DNA from: Chitinophagaceae bacterium
Lineage (GTDB): Bacteria > Bacteroidota > Bacteroidia > Chitinophagales > Chitinophagaceae
Reading direction: 5' to 3'
NCBI GenBank assembly: GCA_947461495.1
Contig: CANHLV010000024.1
Span: forward strand, 1-12,075
DNA length: 12,075 bases
The translations under genes and the position numbers were made by a program. The notes beneath the pieces were generated by a model. It searched no databases and was not told the DNA's origin. It saw only the letters and a program-made list of their open reading frames with translations. Positions within the stretch are counted from its first letter, which is position 1; every line of letters begins with the position of its first letter. This document shows positions 1 to 7,541 of the stretch, piece by piece.

Positions 1-1
1 A

Positions 2-151
2 GATCTTCCTGGAGGCGATCACGCTACATTAATCCGCAGTATTAAGGAAAAATTGATGATACTTCCCGATGAAACTGTTGTACATAGTGGGCATGGGCCA
101 TCAACCACGGTGATTGCAGAAAGAAATGGGAATCCTTTTTTGAAAGCTTGA
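2..151 (+). CDS. MBL-fold metallo-hydrolase, C-terminal fragment
   Basis: Only the last 49 codons and the stop are present; the start lies left of the window. The readable tail begins DLPGGD, continues with a 'TLIRSIKEKL' helix and 'LPDETVVHSGHGP', and ends 'NPFLKA'. That order (a PGGD/PGSD-like loop, the short helix, a V-x-GHGP-T-T strand and turn with a metal-ligand histidine, then a terminal NPFL) is typical of glyoxalase II-like metallo-beta-lactamase-fold hydrolases of the YcbL type. These are cytoplasmic enzymes with a dinuclear metal centre that hydrolyse thioesters or related substrates. The family call rests on this tail only, so the substrate is unknown. A 122-base gap separates it from the next gene, and no clear terminator is visible in that gap. 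Confidence 0.75.
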   Translation, partial: DLPGGDHATLIRSIKEKLMILPDETVVHSGHGPSTTVIAERNGNPFLKA

Positions 152-273
152 TTCCTGAGGTATATAAAAATGTTGCCTGCGCATATGCAATAGTTTGCAC
201 ATCTTTTTCACCAATTCAGATGAGAGGGAATTTTGGCACAGTTTTCTCATGAATAGAAGTAAAATTCATTTCT

Positions 274-3200
274 GTGAAAAGAATTTCATACTTACCTCTT
301 TTTTTCTCAATTATTTTAAACTTAAATAAAAAGACTCACTTTTTTGTATGCTTAGTTTTATTTGTGACAATACAGATTACTGAAAGTTTTGCTCAACAAC
401 ATAGCTTTTATACTGAACATGCTAATCATATTAGTTTGCCAATGAAGTTTAGTATTGATCAGCAGATTGTGCATACTTTACATAATTTACAAAAGATTTA
501 TTTTCATGGCAACAGAAATACCTCAGTAAACTGTCCACCAAACATTGATTTTGAGGAGGGAACATTCAACCATTGGACTTGTGACACCGGTTTTGTAAGA
601 GGTGTGGATGGATTTGATTCAGTATTGAATCAAAATTTTTTCAGTGTTTTTGGCCCAAGTTCTACAAGTGTAAATGAGGTGGTAATGACAGTTACACCTC
701 CAATGCCCAACAGGCATGAAATTATACAAAATACAGGAGCGCCGATTCCTTTAGATCCTTATGGTGGTTTCCCCATTTATCCACCTGATGGAAGTGGCTT
801 TGCAGTGAAATTGGGTAGCGACATTGATCATCCAGGAACGGGTCGACCTGATGCAAGAGCAGAAAGAATTTCATATACCATCAATGTGCCTGCCAATGTT
901 GTGGATTATGCATTTACTTATCAGTATGCGGTTGTGTTTCAGGATCCTGGTCATGTCCCTGAGAATCAGCCCAGGTTTACGGTTAAATTATTTGACCCAT
1001 TAACAAACGACTATGTACCATGCGGCTCTGTAAAATATGTTGCAGATTCCACTATTCCAGGCTTTCAGTTATCTCAGGTTCAAGGCACTAGTGATGTTTG
1101 GTATAAACCATGGTCGCCGGTATTTATAAATCTATCCCGTTATAGGGGAAGGACTTTATACCTTGAATTTACTACAGAAGATTGCGCTCAAGGCGGGCAT
1201 TGGGGTTATGCATATATTGATGTCAATGGATGTGAGGTGACAGCTACTGCTAAAAACAATTGCCAGTCACCTCAAAAAACCAAATTAACGGCACCTTTGG
1301 GTTTTATAGGCTACAATTGGTGGAATTCAGACTATTCCAGCATACTAGCAACAGGGCAAAATGCTATTTTATCGCCTGGGTTGCCATTAAATACAACATT
1401 GCATCTCGAATTGATTCCCAATTCCGGAACAAACTGCAGAGATACACTAACCATCTCCGTTACTAAAGATACTTTGATTTACAATCAGGATGGAGATAAG
1501 AATATTTGTAGTGACAGTACTGTAACTATTGGTACAGGTCTTACTTTACCCAATTGTACTTATACATGGTCGCCCAACTCGAATATCAATGCCGTTAATC
1601 AACCCACAGCAAATGTTCATCCGCCACAAACTTCGAATTACTATTTGCAGGTAATGGATACCGTTAGTTATTGTAAGGCTTATGATACTATAAATGTAGT
1701 TGTTAATCCAGTGCCGATAATTGCTGCTAATAATGCTACAGCTTGTGAAGGTAGTAGTGTTTTATTGACAGCATCTGGAGCCAATCAATATACATGGAGT
1801 CCCAATACAGGGTTAAATACTTCAATTGGAAATCAGGTTTCAGTTACAGCATCAACAACAATTACATACACCATAACTGGCGTGTTTACCAATTCCGGAT
1901 GTTCATCTGAAAAAAATATCACGCTCACTGTTTATCCAAAGCCCGATCCAAATTTTAACCAACCGGCTCCACAATGCTTGAATGGCAATCAATTTAATTT
2001 CACATCAACATCTACAATCAGCAGTGGAAATATTTCGGCTTTAAATTGGTATTTAACAGGAACTCCAATGTCAATAGGCACAACTGTTTCACAACAGTTT
2101 ACAACAGCCGGAAATTATAATATTAAGCTCGTAGCTATTTCAAACAATGGTTGTAAGGATAGTGTAACAAGATCAGTTGTTGTTTACCCCGAGCCATCGG
2201 TAAACATTACTGTTAATGGACCTTATGCATTTTGTGCAGGAGCAAATGTACAGTTGAATGCAAGTGTACAAAATGGTAATGCTGCCATTGTTTCCTATCA
2301 GTGGAGTGATCAGAATGGAAATATATCAGGTGCTAATGGGTTATCTCTACTTGTTAATCATACTGGAAATTATCAATTGACAGCTACTAACGCTAATGGT
2401 TGCACGGCAATAAGCACAATTACTGCGATTACTGAAAACCCTTTACCACAGGGAGTTATAGACATTCCTTCTGTTGATTATATTTGTGAAGGATCGAATG
2501 TTTTGTTGAGTAGTCCTTCATTAGCATCATCATATCAATGGTACTACAATGGCAATTTGATTCCGGGTGCTGTACAACCACAATACGCTGCAACACTTCC
2601 GGGAAATTATACTTTAGAAATTACATCAGCTGCTGGATGCACTGCATTTGCAAACGGAAATATTGCATTAACGATATACAAAAAGCCCATTCTTGATTTT
2701 GATTTTCCTGTTCGTTGTGAATTATTACCGGTGCAGTTTACCAATAATAGTGATACCAGTATATCAGGTAATGTGACATGGCTCTGGAACTTTGGAGATG
2801 GCTACCAGTCTGGATTATACGCGCCGTCACATATTTATCAAAACGGAAACAATTATACGGTTACACTATCAGCAACGCCTATACATTGTCCATCATTGGT
2901 AACCACTTATAATCAATTGGTGCATGTTGACCCAAATGTTTCCGGTATCAGATATCCTGTTAAAGATGCAGTGTCAAATACACGAACGCCACTACATGCC
3001 AGAAACATTGCTACCCGCTACTTTTGGCGACCTGCCATTGGTTTATCAGATCCGAATATCAAAGATCCTTATTTCAATTTCAACAATTCGATGGAATATC
3101 AAATAAGGTTGATAACTGCTTCAGGTTGTAATATCATAGATACACAATTGGTGAGGATTCAACCGGCAATAGACATACAAGTTCCAACTGCGTTTACACC

Positions 3201-3444
3201 TAACAGTGATAATCACAATGATTGGCTAGATGTATTCTTGATTGGCATAAAAGAATTGAAATTTTTCAGAGTATTTAATCGTTGGGGACAATTGCTTTTT
3301 GAAACCCACGACCCACGTCAATTATGGGATGGTAATTTTCATGGAAAGAAACAGCCTGCAGAAACTTATGTGTGGACTGCAGAAGGATTGGGTGTAAATG
3401 GACAAACTATTATCAGAAGAGGACAAACAATTTTAATAAGATAA
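274..3444 (+). CDS. Secreted multidomain Ig/PKD-like protein with T9SS type B C-terminal sorting domain
   Basis: A 1056-residue protein predicted to be exported by Sec and then by the type IX secretion system. The N-terminus has a hydrophobic segment ending ITESFA|QQ (about residue 41), read as a signal peptide. Residues about 86-325 begin 'NIDFEEGTFNHW' and end 'YAYIDVNGC', resembling a jelly-roll ligand-binding module. Ig/PKD-like repeats of about 80 residues follow, each opening with a Cys (near C412, C491, C568, C654 and C738). A clearer PKD domain around 810-895 carries WLWNFGDG at 836-843. The last ~87 residues start VPTAFTPNSDNHND and contain FNRWGQLLFE and a late WDG motif, which is the gliding-motility-associated type B sorting domain. 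Type B cargo is usually paired with a PorP/SprF partner, and one follows here with a one-base overlap. The start is GTG, because no in-frame ATG occurs before base 436 and an in-frame stop lies at 250. The leader is unusually long, so the true start is uncertain. The ligand is unknown; an adhesin or surface role is inference. Confidence 0.9.
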   Translation: MKRISYLPLFFSIILNLNKKTHFFVCLVLFVTIQITESFAQQHSFYTEHANHISLPMKFSIDQQIVHTLHNLQKIYFHGNRNTSVNCPPNIDFEEGTFNHWTCDTGFVRGVDGFDSVLNQNFFSVFGPSSTSVNEVVMTVTPPMPNRHEIIQNTGAPIPLDPYGGFPIYPPDGSGFAVKLGSDIDHPGTGRPDARAERISYTINVPANVVDYAFTYQYAVVFQDPGHVPENQPRFTVKLFDPLTNDYVPCGSVKYVADSTIPGFQLSQVQGTSDVWYKPWSPVFINLSRYRGRTLYLEFTTEDCAQGGHWGYAYIDVNGCEVTATAKNNCQSPQKTKLTAPLGFIGYNWWNSDYSSILATGQNAILSPGLPLNTTLHLELIPNSGTNCRDTLTISVTKDTLIYNQDGDKNICSDSTVTIGTGLTLPNCTYTWSPNSNINAVNQPTANVHPPQTSNYYLQVMDTVSYCKAYDTINVVVNPVPIIAANNATACEGSSVLLTASGANQYTWSPNTGLNTSIGNQVSVTASTTITYTITGVFTNSGCSSEKNITLTVYPKPDPNFNQPAPQCLNGNQFNFTSTSTISSGNISALNWYLTGTPMSIGTTVSQQFTTAGNYNIKLVAISNNGCKDSVTRSVVVYPEPSVNITVNGPYAFCAGANVQLNASVQNGNAAIVSYQWSDQNGNISGANGLSLLVNHTGNYQLTATNANGCTAISTITAITENPLPQGVIDIPSVDYICEGSNVLLSSPSLASSYQWYYNGNLIPGAVQPQYAATLPGNYTLEITSAAGCTAFANGNIALTIYKKPILDFDFPVRCELLPVQFTNNSDTSISGNVTWLWNFGDGYQSGLYAPSHIYQNGNNYTVTLSATPIHCPSLVTTYNQLVHVDPNVSGIRYPVKDAVSNTRTPLHARNIATRYFWRPAIGLSDPNIKDPYFNFNNSMEYQIRLITASGCNIIDTQLVRIQPAIDIQVPTAFTPNSDNHNDWLDVFLIGIKELKFFRVFNRWGQLLFETHDPRQLWDGNFHGKKQPAETYVWTAEGLGVNGQTIIRRGQTILIR

Positions 3445-4439
3445 TGAGAAAAGGAATTGTAAATATTGTTTTACTTATTTTGGTAACTACGAAACTAGTG
3501 GCTCAGGACCCACATTTCTCTCAGTTTTTTATGGCGCCACAATTTATCAATCCTGCGCTTGTTGGCAATCATTCCGGTGATTGGCAGTTGATGTCAAACA
3601 TACGCCAGCTATGGGTGAATGCAGGAACGCCTTTTAATACACAAACTTTCGCCGGAGATATGAAATTGGTGGGAAAAGGAGAAAATGAAAATACATTGGC
3701 AGCAGGTTTTGCATTTATGAGTGATCAAAGTATGAATGGAGCCTTTAGAAGTATTTACGCTATGGGTTCGATAGCCTATCAAATGCAAATGACTGAAAAA
3801 AGCAGATTGGCTATTGGATTTCAGGGAAATTATGCCAACAGAAGAATTGATTATGATCGATTGGTTTTTGGAGAGCAATTTACCAGTGGTGGTTTTGATG
3901 TTACCTTACCAACAGGTGAGTCTGCAATTGCCAGCATGAAGCCCTATTTTTCAGTTGGTGCAGGTTTATTGTATAATTATAAGAAAGAAAATTTCAACCT
4001 CGATTTTGGAATGGCTGCCTTTCATTTGAATAGGCCCAAACAAAGTTTTTTGGTGGACGGCAATGAGCTGTTGCCTATACGTTATGTGACTCATCTCAAT
4101 ATGGAATTTAAATTGTCTGATGCATTGGTTTTAGACTTCAATAACATATTTCAACAACAGGCAAAGCCGGCATATTTTGCTACAGGAGGTGCTTTGGGTA
4201 GAGACATTTCTTCAGGTGATGGCGTGAGTGTTTTCTATGTAGGTGGATGGTTCCGAGAGGGTGATTCTTTTTATCCATATTTGGGTTGGTTGAAAGGAAA
4301 TGTTCAGGTTGGTTTGACTTACGATGTTACCCATTCAAAACAAAATCAAGGTCCGTCGGTTCCTAAAAGCTTTGAATTGTCGATTGTTATTAAGAACAAT
4401 CAATTACATCCTGGAATGATTCCTTGTCCTTGGAAATAG
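3444..4439 (+). CDS. PorP/SprF family type IX secretion system membrane protein
   Basis: This is a 331-residue outer-membrane beta-barrel protein. The start is ATG at 3444, whose A is the last base of the preceding TAA stop, so the two genes are probably translationally coupled. An upstream extension of this frame to 3372 lies inside the previous gene and lacks a signal peptide at its start. From ATG 3444 there is a clean signal peptide (MRKG, a hydrophobic core, then LVA|QDPHFSQFF, cleavage near residue 20). The motif 'QDPHFSQFFMAPQFINPALVG' region (residues 21-41) is the hallmark of the family, followed by 'W..N.R.QW' and alternating strands to the C-terminus. Family members anchor or help secrete adjacent T9SS cargo with type B sorting domains (SprF for SprB in Flavobacterium). 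The upstream gene is therefore its likely client. It may be called porP or sprF; the paralogue cannot be fixed. Confidence 0.93.
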   Translation: MRKGIVNIVLLILVTTKLVAQDPHFSQFFMAPQFINPALVGNHSGDWQLMSNIRQLWVNAGTPFNTQTFAGDMKLVGKGENENTLAAGFAFMSDQSMNGAFRSIYAMGSIAYQMQMTEKSRLAIGFQGNYANRRIDYDRLVFGEQFTSGGFDVTLPTGESAIASMKPYFSVGAGLLYNYKKENFNLDFGMAAFHLNRPKQSFLVDGNELLPIRYVTHLNMEFKLSDALVLDFNNIFQQQAKPAYFATGGALGRDISSGDGVSVFYVGGWFREGDSFYPYLGWLKGNVQVGLTYDVTHSKQNQGPSVPKSFELSIVIKNNQLHPGMIPCPWK

Positions 4440-4448
4440 AAGCTATTT
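4434..4448. terminator. Weak inverted repeat built from two convergent TAG stops
   Basis: AAATAG (4434-4439), loop AAG, CTATTT (4443-4448) forms a perfect 6-base-pair AT-rich hairpin. Its arms contain the stop codon of the plus-strand porP/sprF gene and that of the minus-strand epimerase gene. Short T-runs follow on both strands. It is the only candidate shared terminator between these two convergent genes, but the stem is short and AT-rich, so termination here is speculative. Confidence 0.25.
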
Positions 4449-4844
4449 TATCGTCTGGCATAATTCCATTAATACACCATTTGTTCCTTTCGGATGAAGA
4501 AAACAAACTAGTTTATTGTCGGCTCCTTTTTTAGGTGTTTCGTTTAATAAAACAAATCCTTCATTTTTTAATCTTTCCATTTCAGAAAGGATATCTTCAA
4601 CTTCAAAAGCAATATGGTGCATTCCCTCACCTTTTTTTTCTATGAATTTGGTAATGACGCCGTCGGTTGAAAGACTTTCGAGTAATTCGATTTTGGTTTC
4701 ACCTTTTTGAAAAAATGCAGTATTAACTTGTTCTGAATCAACAGATTCGGTTTTGTAGCAAGGAGTGTTCAGTAATTTTTCAAATAGAGGAATGGAAATA
4801 GATAAGTCTTTTACGGCGATACCGATATGGTCAATATTTTTCAT
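4443..4844 (-). CDS. mce: Methylmalonyl-CoA epimerase
   Basis: This 133-residue cytoplasmic enzyme of the vicinal-oxygen-chelate (glyoxalase I) fold interconverts the two epimers of methylmalonyl-CoA, linking propionyl-CoA and succinyl-CoA metabolism. Two VOC half-modules are visible. The first starts 'IDHIGIAVKDL' (metal-ligand His6) and ends at 'TKIELLE' (Glu53 at the usual ligand position). The second starts 'GEGMHHIAFEVEDI' (His76/His77) and ends 'GVLMELCQ' (Glu127). The length matches bacterial epimerases of about 130-140 residues. ATG at 4844 is preferred; an in-frame GTG at 4856 would add only MTIF and gives a poorer family start. It lies 44 bases downstream of the DUF1016 gene on the same strand, so co-transcription is possible, though the functions are unrelated. 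The 3-base convergent gap to the porP/sprF gene leaves no room for a separate terminator. Confidence 0.93.
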   Translation of the reverse strand: MKNIDHIGIAVKDLSISIPLFEKLLNTPCYKTESVDSEQVNTAFFQKGETKIELLESLSTDGVITKFIEKKGEGMHHIAFEVEDILSEMERLKNEGFVLLNETPKKGADNKLVCFLHPKGTNGVLMELCQTIK

Positions 4845-4888
4845 AAAAATCGTCACTTAAAAATTAAAAAAATAATTTCTGCAGCAAA

Positions 4889-5938
4889 TTAAGCTTTGTT
4901 TTCAAATTTGTTTCTGGCATTTTCAATTGCGTGGTGCAACTTTTTTTCCAAAATTTTTAAATCTGGCAATTTTGTTAAATATTCAGCAACTTTTATGTTG
5001 GACTTTTCTGTTTGTAGTAACTCGATATGTTCTTTGTTTTTTGAAGCACATAGAATTAATCCAATGGGTGGGTTTTCACCCTCAATACATTCATGTTTTT
5101 CAAGCCATCTTAGGTATAATTCCATTTGGCCTTTGTGCGCAGCTTCAAATTTCCCCAGTTTTAACTCAATAGCAATCAGGCATTTTAATCGTCTGTGATA
5201 GAATAGCAAGTCAATGTAATAATCGTCATCATCTATACTTATTCTTTTTTGCCTATCCATAAAAGCAAAATCAGAACCCAATTCAGTAATAAATTTCTGA
5301 AGTTCTACTAAAATGGCACTTTCAATATCTTTTTCCGAGTAAATTTCTGTCAATCCAAGAAAGTCAAGGATATAAGGATCTCTGAAAATTAAATCATAGG
5401 AAATGTTGTTTTTGGATTTTAATGTCTCAATTTCTTTTTTAATAATTAGGTCAGGTTTTTTGCTTATTGCCGTTCTTTCATACAACATCGAGTTGATTCT
5501 TTCTCGGAAGGTTCGCACACTCCATTTTTCATGCTTACAAAGTTCAATATAAAAATCTCTTTTTAAAGCATCCTCAATTGGAATTATAGCTAAAATATGA
5601 GTCCAGCTTAATTGTCGTATCAGTGATACGACAATGTCCTCCTCTTGAAATATTTTGGCAAATTGCATCATGCGTCTGAGATTTTTTTCCGAAAATGCAG
5701 TCCCATATTCCTGTGTTAATCCTTTACATAAATTGGCAACGATTTCTTGTCCATATAATTCAGTTCGGTTTTTTCCAACAATTTCTTCATTTATTCGTTT
5801 TCCAATATGCCAATACAAACTACTCATAGCAGTGTTGACTGAGATGTTGATTTGATTTTTACTTTTGACGATCAGATCGCGTATTTCTAAAATCAATTTG
5901 CCTCTGATTTTGTTCTTTTGTCTATGATTTTCAATCAT
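4889..5938 (-). CDS. DUF1016/YhcG-family PDDEXK nuclease domain protein
   Basis: A 349-residue protein with two parts. Residues ~15-155 are the DUF1016 N-terminal helical region, with 'LYWHIGKRIN', 'YGQEIVANL' and 'RQLSWTHI' as its recognisable blocks. Residues ~185-340 are a PDDEXK nuclease-like core: 'DIESAIL' with Glu206, 'YIDLLFYHR' with Asp243, 'AIELKLG' with Glu258 and Lys260, and 'GQMELYLRWLE' with Gln271. All expected active-site residues are present, so the enzyme looks intact. The family is widespread, patchily distributed and often linked to mobile or restriction-type loci; its cellular role is not settled, and E. coli YhcG is the usual reference. Here it stands alone among housekeeping genes, with no methylase, specificity subunit or toxin-antitoxin partner. 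ATG at 5938 gives a family-typical N-terminus. The coding sequence holds a perfect 25-base palindrome over codons 102-109. A recent acquisition is possible but not shown. Confidence 0.88.
   Translation of the reverse strand: MIENHRQKNKIRGKLILEIRDLIVKSKNQINISVNTAMSSLYWHIGKRINEEIVGKNRTELYGQEIVANLCKGLTQEYGTAFSEKNLRRMMQFAKIFQEEDIVVSLIRQLSWTHILAIIPIEDALKRDFYIELCKHEKWSVRTFRERINSMLYERTAISKKPDLIIKKEIETLKSKNNISYDLIFRDPYILDFLGLTEIYSEKDIESAILVELQKFITELGSDFAFMDRQKRISIDDDDYYIDLLFYHRRLKCLIAIELKLGKFEAAHKGQMELYLRWLEKHECIEGENPPIGLILCASKNKEHIELLQTEKSNIKVAEYLTKLPDLKILEKKLHHAIENARNKFENKA
5611..5635. repeat. Perfect 25-base inverted repeat inside the nuclease gene
   Basis: The left arm ATTGTCGTATCA (5611-5622), the single base G (5623) and the right arm TGATACGACAAT (5624-5635) make a perfect 12-base-pair inverted repeat. 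It lies wholly inside the DUF1016 coding region and encodes I102-V-V-S-L-I-R-Q109 on the minus strand. The flanking bases (5610 and 5636) no longer pair. No second copy was seen in the window. The geometry suits a dimeric DNA-binding protein, a nuclease recognition site or an RNA hairpin; the function is unknown. Confidence 0.85.
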
Positions 5939-6253
5939 TCTGGTTGAATAAAATAAATTTTTAAATACTATTAATAGGTTAAATCATTCCCGCATTATAT
6001 ACAAATTGTCTTATGTACATTTATTACTAATTGTAACTAATAGATAGTAAGTACTTTTTTTGACAATCTTCCAAATTAGATTATTATTCAATGAAGAAAA
6101 TTCAGGTGTGCACTAATATTTATTTAGTCGGAGATGGGAAGGATTTACGAAATGCGTTAAATCGAATATTAATCAAGTTTATCACTAGCAAAATAAAACC
6201 TTTTGCCCTAATTTCGCGTTATAATAATCGTATAAACAAACTTATCATATTTT
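5939..6253. promoter_or_regulatory. AT-rich divergent intergenic region (nuclease / iscS)
   Basis: This 315-base gap must hold the promoters for the minus-strand nuclease gene and the plus-strand isc genes. Visible elements: a 10-base palindrome CTATTAATAG (5968-5977); a TTGACA-16-TATTAT pair (6060-6065 and 6082-6087) that looks like a sigma-70 promoter but does not follow the usual Bacteroidota pattern; and TAATTTCG (6209-6216), one mismatch from the Bacteroidota -7 box TAnnTTTG and 37 bases before the iscS ATG. No good TTTG -33 box was found at the right spacing for that -7 box. A 63-codon reading frame (6091-6282) crosses into iscS but has no recognisable features. Promoter positions are therefore tentative. 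Confidence 0.35.
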
Positions 6254-7471
6254 ATGTTGAAACTGCCTATTTATTTGGATAATAACGCTACTACTCCGAT
6301 GGATCCGAGGGTTTTGGAAGCGATGACACCGTATTTTTTAAATCAATTTGGCAATGCTGCCAGCAGAAACCATCCATTTGGCTGGGCTGCTGAAGAAGCG
6401 GTTGATTATGCTAGAGAGCAAGTGGCCAAGCTAATAGGTGCCGATCCCAAAGAAATCATCTTTACTTCAGGAGCTACTGAGGCTGATAATCTCGGAATCA
6501 AAGGTGTTTTTGAAATGTATGCTAGTAAAGGAAATCATATTATAACTGCCACTACAGAACACAAAGCTGTATTAGATACTTGCAAGCATATAGAAAAACA
6601 AGGCGGAGAGGTTACTTATCTGACAGTTCAACCTGATGGTATGATTGATTTAGCTGAATTGGAAGCTGCTATCAGACCAACGACAATATTGATTTCGATA
6701 ATGTATGCCAACAATGAGATTGGAACAGTAATGCCAATTAAAGAAATCAGTACAATTGCTCGTAAGCATGGTGTTTTGGTATTTACTGATGCTACACAGG
6801 CTGTTGGTAAAATTCCAGTTGACGTAAACAAAGATGGTATTGATTTAATGGCTTTCACTGCACATAAAATGTATGGTCCGAAAGGAGTAGGGGCTTTATA
6901 CGTTCGTAGAAAAAATCCAAGAGTAAAAGTAACTGCCCAAATGGATGGCGGTGGTCATGAGCGCGGTATGAGAAGCGGAACGTTAAATGTGACAGGAATT
7001 GTTGGATTTGGTAAAGCATGCGAGTTGTGCATGAATGAAATGGAATCTGATGCAAAAAGGATTTCTGTAATGAGAGATAAGCTTGAAACTGAATTGATGA
7101 AAATTGAAGAAGCGTATGTAAATGGTAGCCGTGAACATCGCTTGCCTCATGTTGCCAATATTTCATTTAAGCATGTTGAAGGGGAAGGATTGCTAATGGG
7201 TTTTAATAAAAATATCGCATTGAGTTCTGGCTCAGCTTGTACTTCTGCATCATTGGAACCTTCATATGTTTTGAAAGCATTAGGATTGGGCGATGATTTG
7301 GCTCATAGCTCGCTTCGTTTTGGATTGAGTAGATTTACAACAGATGAAGAAATTGATTATACTATTAAATCTATTACAGACACCGTTTTGAAATTAAGAG
7401 AAATGAGTCCACTTTGGGAAATGTATAAAGAAGGAATTGACTTGAATACGATTGAGTGGGCGGCTCACTAA
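6254..7471 (+). CDS. iscS: Cysteine desulfurase IscS
   Basis: A 405-residue PLP-dependent enzyme that removes sulfur from cysteine as an enzyme-bound persulfide and passes it to IscU and other acceptors such as tRNA thiolation enzymes. Landmarks in order: N-terminal 'YLDNNATTPMDP'; 'FTSGATEADNL' (phosphate-binding loop, 70-80); 'TTEHKAV' with His103 stacking on PLP; 'YANNEIG'; 'FTDATQAVGK' with Asp179 and Gln182; 'TAHKMYGPKG' with the PLP Schiff-base Lys205; and 'SSGSACTSAS' with catalytic Cys329 in the long group I mobile loop. Length and spacing match E. coli IscS almost residue for residue (Lys206, Cys328). The terminal 'DLNTIEWAAH' resembles the IscU-interacting C-terminal tail. ATG 6254 gives the normal family start. 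It leads an iscS-iscU-iscA cluster; no iscR, hscBA or fdx gene is present nearby. Confidence 0.97.
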   Translation: MLKLPIYLDNNATTPMDPRVLEAMTPYFLNQFGNAASRNHPFGWAAEEAVDYAREQVAKLIGADPKEIIFTSGATEADNLGIKGVFEMYASKGNHIITATTEHKAVLDTCKHIEKQGGEVTYLTVQPDGMIDLAELEAAIRPTTILISIMYANNEIGTVMPIKEISTIARKHGVLVFTDATQAVGKIPVDVNKDGIDLMAFTAHKMYGPKGVGALYVRRKNPRVKVTAQMDGGGHERGMRSGTLNVTGIVGFGKACELCMNEMESDAKRISVMRDKLETELMKIEEAYVNGSREHRLPHVANISFKHVEGEGLLMGFNKNIALSSGSACTSASLEPSYVLKALGLGDDLAHSSLRFGLSRFTTDEEIDYTIKSITDTVLKLREMSPLWEMYKEGIDLNTIEWAAH

Positions 7472-7503
7472 AATTCAAAATTTAAAAGTAAAAATTAAAA
7501 AGA

Positions 7504-7536
7504 ATCAAATTAACTAATCATCAAATTATCAAATTA
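7504..7536 (+). repeat. Three ATCAAATTA units in the iscS-iscU spacer
   Basis: The 70-base spacer between iscS and iscU is almost pure A/T. It holds ATCAAATTA three times, at 7504-7512, 7520-7528 and 7528-7536, the last two sharing one base. The repeats end 5 bases before the iscU ATG. No Shine-Dalgarno sequence is present, so the tract may serve as an unstructured A-rich ribosome-loading leader; that is inference from general knowledge of Bacteroidota translation starts. It could also be a replication-slippage product. Confidence 0.6.
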
Positions 7537-7541
7537 ATACC

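Noticed and set aside
181..200. GCATATGC palindrome and TAGTTTGC string before the T9SS cargo gene
   Set aside because: Too short and not matching TAnnTTTG exactly; cannot be supported as operator or promoter.
3609..3878. 89-codon antisense frame within the porP/sprF gene
   Set aside because: Overlaps a well-supported family gene and has no motif.
6091..6282. 63-codon plus-strand frame upstream of and overlapping iscS
   Set aside because: No recognisable motif, overlaps the well-supported iscS start, AT-rich chance frame. Kept only as a remote leader-peptide possibility in the findings.
6628..7166. Two antisense frames (76 and 103 codons) within iscS
   Set aside because: They are shadows of a strongly conserved enzyme gene, with no independent features.
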